Assembly: GCA_022393335.1 (NCBI GenBank)
Contig: JAJEKB010021277.1
Location: 836,581 to 900,580 of the forward strand
Length of the DNA stretch: 64,000 nt
Source: Macrotrachela quadricornifera
Lineage: Eukaryota; Rotifera; Eurotatoria; Philodinida; Philodinidae
Direction of reading: 5' to 3'
The notes under the pieces were generated by a model. That model worked only from the letters and a program-made list of their open reading frames with translations, ran no database searches and had not been told where the DNA came from. This document shows, one piece after another, positions 36,900-50,866 of this stretch; the first letter of the stretch is position 1; each line of letters opens with the position of its first letter. The position numbers were made by a program, and so were the translations under genes.

Positions 36900-38181
36900 C
36901 ATTTTAGTCCCAATGGGGCCGCGCTGAATAGCTTTTTTTCTTATACTTTAGTTTCGATAGGTAAATGCAAGACTTTTTCATTATTGAATATAGTATGGCA
37001 CGATCATATATGGGTGAATTACGCCCGTGTTGTACCGTTTGACATAAAAAATTGAAAAACAAAACTAGAAGTGAATAAAAAGCAAATTTGAATCGTACAT
37101 TCGATAGAGTTCTGTTAGTTGTGTATAAATTAAATATTTTTCCTATTGCCATTTTTTTTTTGAAGAATAAAACCGAGTTTTCTTGAAAAAAGCTTAGTTT
37201 TCGATATCTCTTGATAAAGTAAAACGAATATTTTCCAGAATTTATTAAGAAAATAAAACTCTAACGAAGTATTTATATAGCTTATTATATATCAATCGGA
37301 AGATTTTGGAGAGGAGAATCTAATGAGCATGTGCTGAAATATATCCACCCATATGCATTCATATCCTAAGGATGTTAAGGAGTGAGAGTGGCAACTTCAA
37401 ATTCTCACCCTTATCTTATCTCCAACATTTTGGCCATCATGGGTATCAAAAATAGTTAGTAAATATTTGAAAGAATTTCTCAGTCTGAAAAGAATAAATT
37501 GAAGTCAAAGAAGGAGAAATAAAATTATGTTTTCTCTAGATATCTCTCAGTTTAACCTGACGTGACATTTTTCGGGTAAAATACTATTTTCTCATGGGAA
37601 CTTTTTTTTGTCATACAAAAACGAACCTTAAAAAAATGTTTCGTAAGAGATGGTTTTACTACTGAACACTACGCAGAACCTTTTCGGATGGGTTCTGAAA
37701 ACCTCCTCTTTTTTCCAGAGTGGAGTGAAAGCGAGTTGAAAGATAAATATCATAATTCGGCTTGTGGTAGTTATCTTTGAACTCACTCTCACATCCCTAC
37801 TCTCCACTTATTCAAAGTTTGCTCACCTTTTTGTTTATCAAAATTCGCCCGTGACGAAGAGTCAGTTAATCTTCAGCAATAAAACTGATGAGATTTTTGA
37901 CATAGGGCGGATGATCAAGTGTACACAAGAAATAAGTAGTTTACTTGGATCTTGACAATTGATAACTAGCAGCAATACAGAAACAACTTCTGTTCTATTG
38001 TGATTTCAGATGGCGTAATTTGAACTGTGTGAGTTTTATTATAATTAGTTATTTTCAGAAAAAGAAATACGTACAGAATTCCATACAATGTTTAGACAAA
38101 AAGTACAAATAGCATGACAATTCATTTCGATCAGAAAACTTTCTACAAGATTACAAACATTGGTCGATATTTAAATAGAAC
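36900..38181. other. non-coding stretch
   Basis: No supported gene; short ORFs lack motifs. Confidence 0.35.
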
Positions 38182-38301
38182 AAGAGGGCTGGCCACGGAC
38201 CTAACTGTTGGAATCTTTTCAATAGTTACCATAGAAGTTCCGGAACGTTTATGGTAACTATTGAAAAGGTTCCAAAAGTTAGGTTTGTGGTCAACCCTCT
38301 T
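38182..38301. repeat. 120-bp palindromic MITE
   Basis: AAGAGGGCTGGCCACGGACC at the left is mirrored by the right end (..GGTTTGTGGTCAACCCTCTT). The arms meet around GAAGTTCCGGAACG near 38240. A related truncated copy is at 23567-23651. It lies just past the stop codon of the ART-LRR gene. Confidence 0.75.
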
Positions 38302-38334
38302 ACTGCTGAAAAGGGTATTCAGCAGAAAGGCTTT

Positions 38335-39846
38335 TTACCCAGAGTACGTTATCTCTAAAGGATCATTTTTAGCTTCAAAAAGAGCCCTTCCACCTTCGCT
38401 AGTTTCTGTAAAATGATTAGCTGAAACTCTCAGCAATTTCAAAGTAAAATTAAACTTCAAATATTTAGCTAAAGCTTTTGCTCCTAGATCGGTAATATAG
38501 TTCATACTTAATGACAAAGTCTCTAGGACTTTATTGACTTTTAACATTTCACCAATAGACTCGACTCCTTCGTCATCTATTACATTATCGAACAGTACTA
38601 AGCTCCTTATTGATTTGTTATCTTTCAGTACTTCAGTAATCATTTTCAGTTCATTGGTGGTTCCTATTAGACCGTCTTCTAGACATAAAGTGGTTAAATT
38701 TGTGTTCATGCGTAGAACCTCAGCTACTAGTTCACAGCAACCCCACAAGCTATGCTGTTCAAGTGCTAAATACGAGATCATCTTATTCACTTTCACTGCT
38801 TCAAGGATACATTGTAAACCTTCATATGATAAATTTGTAAGGTGATAAAAAAGTAAACTTTTAATAGTAGAATTTACTTTTAAAGCTTCGGCAATTGCCG
38901 TAGCTTCTTCATTGGATAGGTTTTGAAATTGATGAATAGCCAAGCAATCTTCTTCAAACTGATGATTTGCTCTCAAGTCCTCTACAACTTTCTTCACTTC
39001 TTCTGAGATACTTCTGTATTCATCAAATTTGAATTCCTTGAGAGGTATTTGATTCTCAACGATATCATTCATACTTGGTTTCTCGTCATAAATTTTGACA
39101 CTCTGCACTATGGTTTCTTTTAGTACCTGCTGATTCATTAGTTTCATCAGTATATTTTCTAATTCTTTTAACTGTACGATAAATGTTCCCGATCCTAAGG
39201 AGACTTTACCCACAACCACTAGTTGTGTCATTGGTAACAATAAAACTTCACCCTCAATCTGAGAGAAGGAATGATTTCGGATTACTTTTCCCTTACAGAC
39301 GTCAATCTCAAAGAATATCTTTGTTCTATGTTTCCCGAGAAACTGGTCACTTTTCAAAAGATTCAGCGATTCTGTACATGATTTGAAATCTCTCCAGACA
39401 ATCTGTTTACCAATATCCAAGTTTTGGTTTAAATCACTAACCATACCATGCCAGACAACCATCCGTTCACACGGTAGTTTCCACAATCCACTGAATAATA
39501 ATTTCAAATACAAGAGCCAAACCGATAAGAGGCTAGGGATTTTAGATGTCAATGCTCTGTTTAGAATAGAATAAATACTTTTTTCACAATTATCGGTGTC
39601 CATCGTCAACAGTCGTAGAGCGGCACTTTCATCTTGAAGAAGATCGTCTGTTGTTGCTTTCGAATGTTGTCTAGCTATGTAGACTTTGGTATCAATATCT
39701 TCGTCGAGTAAATGTTTGACTGGCGTAATTGCTTCTTCTAAGGTGACGAGAGGTACATTGAGATCATCGATTGAAATTGTTGGCAAGAAATTATCATCCA
39801 ATTCCAAATGACCGCTTAGAAAACGTCCATTACACAGAGAATACAT
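38335..39846 (-). CDS. ADP-ribosyltransferase-like domain fused to leucine-rich repeats
   Basis: 503 aa, single exon, ATG at 39846. Residues ~70-230 match the bdelloid ART fold: a helical region (YSILNRALTSKIP), then VVWHGM (131-136), FKSCTESLNLL (154-164), FLGKHRTKIFFEID, GKVIRNHSF and IEGEVLLLP with the ExE pair E198/E200. In active R-S-E ARTs the VWRG arginine binds NAD+; here it is H133, and the first Ser of the SxS-type strand is Lys155. Residues ~310-490 form six or so ribonuclease-inhibitor-type LRRs of ~28 residues (IRSLVLFDNVIDDEGVESIG, LETLSLSMNYITDLGAKALA). No signal peptide, so probably cytosolic. The role may be ADP-ribosylation or, if the His abolishes catalysis, NAD+ or protein sensing. 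The frame is intact. Confidence 0.8.
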   Translation of the reverse strand: MYSLCNGRFLSGHLELDDNFLPTISIDDLNVPLVTLEEAITPVKHLLDEDIDTKVYIARQHSKATTDDLLQDESAALRLLTMDTDNCEKSIYSILNRALTSKIPSLLSVWLLYLKLLFSGLWKLPCERMVVWHGMVSDLNQNLDIGKQIVWRDFKSCTESLNLLKSDQFLGKHRTKIFFEIDVCKGKVIRNHSFSQIEGEVLLLPMTQLVVVGKVSLGSGTFIVQLKELENILMKLMNQQVLKETIVQSVKIYDEKPSMNDIVENQIPLKEFKFDEYRSISEEVKKVVEDLRANHQFEEDCLAIHQFQNLSNEEATAIAEALKVNSTIKSLLFYHLTNLSYEGLQCILEAVKVNKMISYLALEQHSLWGCCELVAEVLRMNTNLTTLCLEDGLIGTTNELKMITEVLKDNKSIRSLVLFDNVIDDEGVESIGEMLKVNKVLETLSLSMNYITDLGAKALAKYLKFNFTLKLLRVSANHFTETSEGGRALFEAKNDPLEITYSG

Positions 39847-40478
39847 TGCGAAATATCGAGCAGCTATTTTGTTTTTGTTTGTCGAAGAAATTTCAAAATG
39901 TAAGAAGAGAAACGTGAGTTTTTAGTAGTTTGCTTTTGGTTGTTCGATAAGACTACAAAGAAAGAAAAAATAAAACACACTCATCCAATCGGCAAGCTAT
40001 AGATTAGATATGTCTCTCTTTATTACTATGACTATAGGGAGGGTCATATGAAAAAAAATACGTTTGTTTGTTTGTGTCTGGATCAAACAAAAACTTTGCT
40101 TCTTTCTATCCCAAGGGTTAAAAAGAATATGTATTATAAATACTGAAGGTTTGAAAGAAGAGCTGTTACTACATCTATCCGTACCTTCTTGCTATTGGTT
40201 TATTCAGTCCATGTAATTGACGTGTGTTTTTGTTTATAAACTTGATGTTTCTGAATAATATTTTCAACAAGAACATAGACAGTAGGTTGAGCTAGACTTA
40301 CACAATTAATAAAGACGAGCAGTCAGGATTGGCGAACTGAAGAGACGCCGCCGTCTGACTGCGAGTTATGTTTAATGGAAGATATCAAACAGTTTATTTA
40401 GGGAACTAGTGAGTTCAGCTATTATAAAAAGCATTTGTGAATGAAAGAATTGTAGAAGTTCTGGGAAGACGGCTCTCA
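39847..40478. other. upstream region of the ART-LRR gene
   Basis: No ORF or repeat recognised. Presumably contains its promoter. Confidence 0.35.
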
Positions 40479-41107
40479 CGAGGGAACGTTTCCAAGTGTG
40501 AGTCTCCATTTCAAATCGGGTATTTATCATTTTTTAGAGTTCAGTGAGTACAGTAACTGTGTATATAAGATTTCTGTCCACGGTGAATTTTTCGAGAACA
40601 ACGAAGTTCCATACCTTCTGACAATTCATTTTAAGATTCTTAAGCGAAGTCTAGAATTTTGATATTATAAGGACAAAATATAGTATTGTTCGCGCCATTC
40701 TGGGGTTATCAAGAATGCTCTTTCATATGACTCGAATAACAGTGTGTTCCGTCCTTATAATAGTAAAGTGAATGTTTTAGTGATTCATAGAGAACGGTGT
40801 CTTCTATGAGAGACAGAAAAGAGTAACTTAAGGACGGAACACACTGTTATTCGAGTCATATGAAAGAGCATTCTTGATAACCTTAGAATGGACAGATCAA
40901 CACTATGTTTTGTCCTTATAATATCAATATTCTAGACTTCACTTAAGAGTCTTAAAATGAATTCTCAGAAGGTATGGAACTTTGTTGTTCCCGAAAAATT
41001 CACCGTGGACAGAAATCTTATATACACAGTTACTGTACTCACTGAACTCTAAAAAATGATAAATACCCGATTTGAAATGGAGACTCACACTTGGAAACGT
41101 TCCCTCG
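40479..41107. mobile_element. 629-bp foldback element with ~280-bp near-perfect arms
   Basis: The left end CGAGGGAACGTTTCCAAGTG and right end CACTTGGAAACGTTCCCTCG are perfect inverses. The arms pair for ~280 bp with few mismatches, and a loop of ~65 bp lies near 40765-40830. TCA flanks both sides (possible 3-bp duplication). No coding capacity. High arm identity suggests a young insertion or arm gene conversion. It lies between the ART-LRR gene and the LRR gene tail. Confidence 0.85.
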
Positions 41108-41834
41108 TCAGTAGAAAACGCTTTTAAACTTGAAGCTTTGGAGAAAATGGTAGAGAAAGTAGTGTTGGTGACGGATAATAATCCTTAACTAATCCCACAT
41201 AAAAACTGAAGAAATGTCCTCTTTGGTGTGAAAATCGAGAGTGCTTTCCATTCATCAACGACGAGATTAACAGTCTCGCTTTTGGAAATCATAAAAGATA
41301 GAAGATTTGAGTAAACTACCTATACGATAACTTTAAATATCAACAACATATCTAGAAAAGATATAGAATATAGAATATAAAAAGAAAAATTAGTCGAGGG
41401 TCAAGCGAGTTGCCCGCTACGAGCGTTATTTATCGTGTATGAAGGACCAAACAATGGGCTACATTACCATGCATTTATCTCAATTTTGATTTTTCTGACG
41501 AAAATTAGCTTATTTAAAGGGAGAGAAGGGATAGGCCTTAAACTTCAATAACCTATTCATAAAGCATCACTAAACAACTAGTGGACAGTAGTTGACTTTT
41601 GATAGTGATTCCAATGCCATACTTTTTTTCTCAAAACTATTGCACACTGAGCAGGATAAATGCAATGCTATTGCGAAAATCTCATTTTGGCGCTATTCTT
41701 GTTTAAATAACAGTGCAATAGTTTCGATATTATGCGCATGAAAAATGTAACTGGGAATATTTCCGGTGGAAAACTAGAAATAGGAAAAAATCGAGGTGTT
41801 TTCGAATCGAAACTGTATCAGAATCTTCATGCTG

Positions 41835-42180
41835 GGAGTACAACATTTAGGCAATGCTTTGGAACAAAACAAAGTACTATTAATTACATCAATCTTCTTC
41901 TTATTCACTTCTGCACGTACTATTTTACACAGGCACTTACCATATTGAACCTCGGGAAAAATCAAATTGATGATGAAGGAGCACAAAATTTCGGCAATGC
42001 TTTAGAACAAAACAAAGTAATATGAATTGTATCAATCTTCTTCTTAATCACCCATGTACCTACTATATGATACAGACAGTCACCGCTTTGAAGCTTTCTT
42101 GGTATGAAATCAATTTTAGTATAGAACAGCGTATCAAACAAATACTCAAGAAAAACGCATCATTGAAGGATGGAATATGA
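41835..42180 (+). pseudogene. 3' end of a one-exon-per-repeat LRR gene
   Basis: Three exons are readable: ..41835-41873 (GVQHLGNALEQNK), 41933-42016 (ALTILNLGKNQIDDEGAQNF, then GNALEQNK; one complete 28-residue LRR) and 42076-42180 (TVTALKLSWYEINFSIEQRI, then KQILKKNASLKDGI, stop). Both introns are 59 nt, GT-AG and similar in sequence, as expected from tandem duplication of exon plus intron. Upstream of 41835 the repeat pattern breaks down (no in-frame LRR core) and no start or effector domain is found, so the gene appears 5'-truncated. Confidence 0.7.
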
Positions 42181-43209
42181 TCGTTGAGATGGATAATGGT
42201 AATGCCAGTAATGTATTTTTATAAGATGATTTAAGTCTTCTAGTTTTTATATCATGGATATTGTTTGATGAATTGTAATCATTTTTTGTGGGATCCGTTT
42301 AATAAATGCTATCGTGAAGAATGTTGCGTTCTTGGAGATTAAGTAGATAATCAATATCTTCTATCGCGAATGTTTCTTTTTTATTATCCTTGTTGCGCTT
42401 ATCAGTCCGAAAAGAATTGTATAATAAGTTGTATTAGTAGGGATCCGCAAATGGCTTTTTTCTAGTCATGGTCTCCATCCTGATCTTGATTATAGCTAAA
42501 ATTTTGTTACTTCACATATATCAAAATTCAGAATCGACTTTTCTTCTTAAACAAGTCCTACATGTGTGTCGGTTGGCAGAGTAATATGAGAAGGGTAAAC
42601 CTGAATTTGGTCGAAAAATAAAACTATTGAAAGGATAAATGTCAAAAATAAAAATGTTGGAACAGAAATGAGGATTGAAGGCAAATATATGTGAGAATGA
42701 ATGAGCATGAGGACGATTTCCACTGCCATCTCCTTTTGTTTCTCATTTTTTTTACCTTTCAACACATACCTTATTTTATTTTCGACATTCTTCTTTTCCA
42801 CATTATTCTGGTAAATCAAAACCAAGCGATTCACGCCGAAAGTAGCAGAAAAATGATAAAACATTGCAACCATAAAGAGACGTTTAAACTGCTATTGACT
42901 CGAATCTCTATTTGTTATACTTTGCATACTGAAAATTCACGCAAGTTTTTAAAACGTTCGAGTATTGTTACCAAAATTGTGATTTATAAAAGGCTTTTAT
43001 TGAGTTCGGAAACAAAGTCAGTTGATTTACAAATTTTTCATCAGAACTGAGTAAAAAAATATAAACATATTTAGTATAATACTTAATGAAAGTGAGCTGG
43101 CCAGGACCAGTCGGAAAAGATATTGGTCTCGATCCCGGCGGAACTCGGTCTACGTTGCAGATTCCTATGTACAAAGCTTAAGTAAGTGAACAGAATGTTC
43201 TGAATGTGA
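42181..43209. other. non-coding stretch
   Basis: No supported gene. Around 43095-43160 a GC-richer patch includes GGTCTCGATCCC, faintly like a tRNA B box but not a tRNA. Confidence 0.35.
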
Positions 43210-43610
43210 TTTAACAAATGTTTTTTCCTATATCTTTGCTATTTCATTTAACTTAATTAAAATTTTTAAAAATTATAGGTGAATATACTGAATTCTTATT
43301 TATTCTAACGATCTTCGATACTAATACGCAGAAGCATCACCTTCAATCGAAATAAACAAATTTTGCTAGTTTTCGTGTCTAGAAAAACTATGTGTTTTTG
43401 TTTAAAGAAAACGTTTTATAATTTTTCAATGAATTGCATTTGAGAAAGAAAACAAATTTTTTTGTATTTCAATGCAAAGAGATGATTTTGCATAATGGTA
43501 TCGAAGATCGTTAGAATAAATAAGAATTCAGTATATTCACCTATAATTTTTAAAAATTTTAATTAAGTTAAATGAAATAACAAAGTTATACGAAAAAATG
43601 TGTGTTAAAT
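43210..43610. repeat. ~400-bp foldback element
   Basis: Near-perfect inverted arms: ATTTCATTTAACTTAATTAA at 43241, followed by GGTGAATATACTGAATTC and ATTCTAACGATCTTCGATAC, is mirrored at 43500-43580. Pairing continues outward to TTTAACAAATG at 43211 and TGTGTTAAA at 43601. The ~140-bp centre has no coding capacity. Confidence 0.75.
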
Positions 43611-44475
43611 GACTTTTCAGACATCCTGTATATGCTCCAGAAACTGTCTATACTTTGTTTGAAAGGAATTGTGATAGGAAATATTACCTCTTGATATTGA
43701 CAAAAGACTTAATTATGTGTAAAAACGATATTGGCTTATAAGTTTTTGTATTGCACATTATCGACATTATTTAATATGATGAAGGTCGATACATAAATTT
43801 TTTATAATGTGCTATAAATTGTGTATTGCTTTTTTTATCAAATGTTCTCTACATTTATTCTTTATTGTTGATTTTTAGTTTGTGTATAGATGTTATATGA
43901 ACTTTCAATAGAGGGATAATAACAAATATCTCAATCTAATTTAGAAAACTTCTTGGACAAGCAGAAGATGCAGTTCATTTATCTGCTAAGCAATCGTATA
44001 TTCTAATACGGTAAAAGAAGACTGATAGATTCGACAGTATTACAAAGTAAATCATCTACTAACTTTAAGGAAATATATACTAGTACCTCTATGTTAAATT
44101 ATTTATTTTGTACACCATGACCAATCGCAGATAGATCGTATTTATTTAAGCTTTTAGTATGCTCTTATATAATTAGTCGCTTCGATTTTCTCTATGAAGC
44201 TACGTATTATAGTCGCATTCTTAAAGACAGTAGATACAATATATTTATAAGATATGACATGATGTCTAATTTTCTGAATGCGTTCGATTGGAATGTTCGT
44301 CTTCATTATATACTTTAGTAATTTTCATTCTAATCGGTATGGAGAGTTTATTATAATAATTCTGTCACAATCATTGGTTGAAGAAGGAACAAAATAAATA
44401 GCATTGGAATGATCCCTATTAAGAAAGGTTCATTTATTCATCTTATTTTGATAGAACTTTTTAGTAATAGCTACT
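43611..44475. other. non-coding stretch
   Basis: No supported feature. Confidence 0.35.
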
Positions 44476-44652
44476 ATGACTGTTATTCAAAACACTTATG
44501 CTAAATTAATAACAATGCCAAAAATGATAAATCTATCAGAAATTTGTCAACAGATAAGTGAAATGTCCAATGAAACTTATGTTCAAGTGGATGTTCTTGG
44601 TCACATGAAATCACTAATCGACAATTTGCCTTTCATCTTTTCAGATTCTTGA
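44476..44652 (+). CDS. small 58-aa ORF of coding-like composition
   Basis: MTVIQNTYAKLITMPKMINL is followed by an acidic, helix-prone segment (SEICQQISEMSNETYVQVDV) and ends TGA 44650-44652. Residue composition is balanced, unlike chance AT-rich ORFs here. It might be a small protein or a first exon. No family recognised and no other support. Confidence 0.25.
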   Translation: MTVIQNTYAKLITMPKMINLSEICQQISEMSNETYVQVDVLGHMKSLIDNLPFIFSDS

Positions 44653-47600
44653 TTTTCATGGTTATCAGCCAAGATACTTACATAGAAAGTCAGATATTGA
44701 CAGCCTTGTGGTATTCTTATAGATAGAATCTTGTGCTTTATTATCATTATTAATATATACCAACTATAATTATATTTCTTTGTTATTTTTTTATAAAATC
44801 TTGCAAGAGTTGTAAATATCTGAAAAAATAAGTACAATTATAGATAATTAAAAAACACATTAAAATCATCAAAATGACCAATAAAAAAAGTGATGTAAGA
44901 AGATTTCGATTGAAGAAATTGAAACAAACCTTGAGAAAAAAAAAACAAAAACAATTGTCTGTTTAAAGTGTTAGCATACTGTTTTTATAAGATCATGTTA
45001 ACAGTCTAACCATTAATATAGAAATAACGACGAAGTATATGAAAACAATATATATATAATAGACATGATGGACAAAGGATGGATCTCTCTCTTTCTTGCA
45101 ATTCTGTTTAAATTCTTTTAAAGAAAAAGAAAAATAATCCTGTCCTTTGTAACTTTTTTCAGATTCTTCATTCTTTGATCGATCAGACAAGATTCTTGTC
45201 TCCTGAACTACAAGACTAACAAGAATCTTACTTAATCGATTAAGAAAAACAAGGATCTGGAAAGAATGGGTACAAGCAGGTAGATTAGTGATTACATTGT
45301 CAACAATGTTCATTGAATTACTCTTATTTTTTATAACTCTATTTATCTTTGTTGAGAATATGCTTATGATTAAAAGGGTTCAAATAGTTGTTTCGAATTC
45401 AATCATGATATGACATTATTTATTTAGATAAAACAGAAAATTAAAATATTGATCAATGTTTTCAAAATATACTAAATTTTTCACAAAGATCAATAATCTT
45501 CAATATGTCTATAAAATGCTACGTCAAATTAATACAAATGATTTTAGTTTATCTATTATCTCTTTCAGTGATCTCATTTTAAAACTTCGAAATTTTCTTA
45601 ACGTCTGCTCATGCCACATGGGATGACAGTTCAATGCTTTGGGAATGATCAAAATAAACGAAATTTTAGAATTGTCAGAATATTTCACATAATCGAAATT
45701 ATGTATGAGTAAATTTAAAACTTACCAGATGCCACCTATGACGGTTTCAATGTGATTCATTTTGCTTTGTTATTTTTCATTACACCAAGCACAATTAAGG
45801 AGAAATTTGAATAGTGGTATACTATATCAAAAATTGTGTCGAAATCTAGTTCAATGTTTGATAATCGAGCAGTTTCACTATAATAATCTCCACTATTTTA
45901 GAGTTTCTCGAGAGCTTCAACATTTTATATAGTGAAAAATTCAGAAAAACAGTATGCATGTTATTCTTTTATTATTAGGAAAACTAGATATCAAGTTTCA
46001 ATTTTTCATCTCGTTCGACATGTGTAAAGTATGATAATTAGTTTTAAACAAGATTTAATATTACATCATGTATTCGAAGAGGAAAACTTGAAAGTGATCT
46101 AAATAACATTTATTTCGTTCATTTTTAGTAGAATTCAGTAACGGATACAGTTGTTCGATTGATCAATATTCAGAGCGACAATGAAATGACCTTTTTCTAT
46201 GTTCGATTCAGAATTGGTTTTGATGCCTTTAATTATTATTTTATAAACACTTCTCAAATATCATTACAAATATTCTGACAATAGAAACAGTTCTCCTGTG
46301 TGACGGAATAATAATGATTCATTAGATAATTTTATTCCATGAGTCAATTGATATTCACAGTATTCGTCGAATAATACATCTATCTTTATACAATTGCATA
46401 CAAGAGGAGCTGTGTGGATAGTCCTAAAAATTGAAATTGTTTTTATAGGAAGTTTTGAGCGATGTGTTTGATGTTATAATCGGTTTGGTAGCTATGATAA
46501 CAAGAATCGAAAAAAGTATCACTTGATTTAAGCCATAATTTTTTTTCAAAGTACGATTTTATTGTTTCTGTACGCTTCTTTCTTGTTTGAGCTAAGCGAG
46601 GCTCATGGAACCGACCTCTTAGTTGTGATTAGTTAACGTTAATTAAGGAAAATTAATGTAACTGAGATTAGTCAAGCCAAATTAAGTCTATTTAATGGTA
46701 ACTAAGGTTACCAAGCTACGTAGTTTTGCAATAAGCGAAATGTGAATCGGCTTGGTTGTAAATAAAAGAGGATGGTCTATTGCAGACGTAGCTGTAAACA
46801 TGAAAGCAACTAGTCGTTCATTGGCGCTCGTCTGAGATGCCACTTACCGCTAGTTGCTGATCGGGGTCCGATCCATTGTTTCTATGTTCGCACGCGCCGT
46901 TGAAAGATTAAAAATTTTTCTTTGCAAAAATAAAACATCTTGAATATGCATTTGAGATGGAAAGCATCACTTAACAAATATCATTTAGAATAGCTTGTAT
47001 GCAGATATTTTATGGTTGAAACTCGAAAGGTAATGATTGTAAAAACCGGTCAAAAGATGAGTGACAAATAGAAATAACATCAAGTTGTTTGTGTACTTAT
47101 TGTAAAACAAATACTAGACAAACAAAAAAAGTTAAGGTTTCTTTGGATGTTCTTTTCCTGTTTCAAAATATAATTCTGTGAGCAACAATTTTCGACGCAG
47201 TGACAATTGGTTGCATGTCAATAACTCGGAGTTTTTGAGTTTCAAATGAATGTAATATAACTGGAGGTGCTAAGTATAGTAATAATAGTAGCAGTACAGC
47301 TAGTTTCGATGCATCCAAGTGAAAATACAATAATCCACTAAAAATAATCTTTCATTTAATTTAGCGGGCAGCAAAATACAGATTTATGTTTTCCTGAGTC
47401 GTGTTGGACAATGATCGAAACTACTTTAGTCAGTTTGATTTTTTATTACCTATATCGACTGATTTGAAGTCAAGTCTTTAGATTAGCTTATATATCTTCT
47501 TATTCTATATGAAAAAAAAAAAAAACTTGTGAAAATATAATGTTACATCCTTAAACGTTATTTTGATAAAAATGCCAACAATTGCATTCAAAGTGAATGA

Positions 47601-48395
47601 AATATTTTCATCAGAATTTCATATTATAGCTTTTGCAATTCAGTAATGAGAGTTTTCGTACAAAATAAATAGACAAAAATAAGAAGTTTCGAACGAAGAA
47701 TAGTCATGATCAGGACCATAAGAAGTAGCATCACATATTTTAGAATTCCAATCCGATTGCACCATCTAAAATGCCGACCGAATTCTTTGTACATGTGTTA
47801 ATCTTCCTACTTTATTCACTACACAATGAGTTGATCGCAACATGTGAATATAAAAATACATTTTTTATAGGTTTCTTCGGTATCATTAACAAATGTTTTT
47901 AATCAGAAATCGAGCAGTAGGTAGTGACGAATCGTAGGAATGCCGACGGTCGACTCTGAGATATTCCTTAGAGTTCACTTTAAGATATCTTGATAGAAAA
48001 TTTAAAGACCCGATCAGTTTATAATTATAAAATGGTTGTCACTGGCAATATTATGTAGTTTATTTGTATGCATCCATGTATTTAGTGACGAATCTCAAAA
48101 CTGGATCCTGCAAATAATAATAGATAATAATTAGATTGGTTTCAGTCGAGGGTGAAGCGAGTCGCAACGACGAGCATTACTTGTTTTAAGTAATCATGAC
48201 AAAGTTACAGATTTTTATCCTTTCCTGATAAGCTTTCAGTTAACAGTATTTTATTTTCAAGCAAAAAATTTTCATTTCTACTATCTTGGTTTCATACTGT
48301 AACTCTCGGTTCTTATCAGTAAGTTGCAGAAAGGAAACAAAGGTTATCGTAAGACAGTATTTTTTTTACTAATATTTTTCTATTGTCGAGGAAGC
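44653..48395. other. long stretch without convincing genes
   Basis: A minus-strand ORF at 44993-45313 has a C-terminal hydrophobic segment but no motif. Around 46620-46720 there is a run of AATTAAG/TTAACG/ACTAAGG-like short repeats. At 48146 a ~45-bp motif recurs from 41393. Nothing else could be supported. Confidence 0.35.
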
Positions 48396-50248
<1,853 letters not shown>

Positions 50249-50452
50249 CACTGATTCGAACGTTAAAGACCATTTATATGTATCACACATACTTGCAGCA
50301 CTTTGCCATGATTGTCAGCATATCCTAATGTTATTTGCAGAAAAATATCTAATGAAAAGTATTGATAAGTTTGGAATGTTTACATCTTCATCTAACACTT
50401 ACTTCAAGGAAAAAGCGATCCCTATGGAAGAATACGGATGTGGATCAGAAAC

Positions 50453-50545
50453 GTAGGTGGAGTTAGCCAGAGATTCGAATAAAAGTAGCTAGGATTCGCC
50501 TAGGAATTTATTCCAAGTAGAACTCGACGAGTTCTATCTAATTGT
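50453..50545 (+). repeat. dispersed ~100-170-bp repeat, copy 1
   Basis: ACGTAGGTGGAGTTAGCC...GATTCG...TTCCAAGTAGAACTCGACGAGTTCTATC matches copies at 59371-59540 (plus) and 61705-61805 and 61850-62010 (minus). It lies ~200 bp downstream of the esterase stop codon. Confidence 0.65.
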
Positions 50546-50866
50546 AACATCAGATTTGCGATAACACTATATATGGTTTTTCGGGTGAACAATGGCGCTG
50601 TCAAGGAATAGGATGACAGACATAGCAGTTTACTTCATCTACGAAATATCCAAAATCAACGTGTTTGATAAAATTGAATATTAAGCTAAATCGGAATCGA
50701 TCATGTCTGGTCGTGCTCATCCTCACCATCAAGAATTTGTATATTGAATATCTAATAAATCAGCTAATTAAATTATAAAAAAGAAAATTTTTATGAGTAA
50801 AAATCAATACAGGAATTCAGAAATAAATAAATGTTCTAGTTATACATGAAATTATTAAAGGTAATT
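50546..50866. other. non-coding stretch
   Basis: No supported feature. Confidence 0.35.

Noticed and set aside
42547..43174. Three overlapping ORFs of 68-119 aa
   Set aside because: Overlap on opposite strands, with no motif, no splice support and composition driven by AT content.
43081..43175. tRNA- or SINE-like patch with GGTCTCGATCCC
   Set aside because: The B-box-like string has an extra base, no A box or cloverleaf could be drawn, and no second copy was seen.
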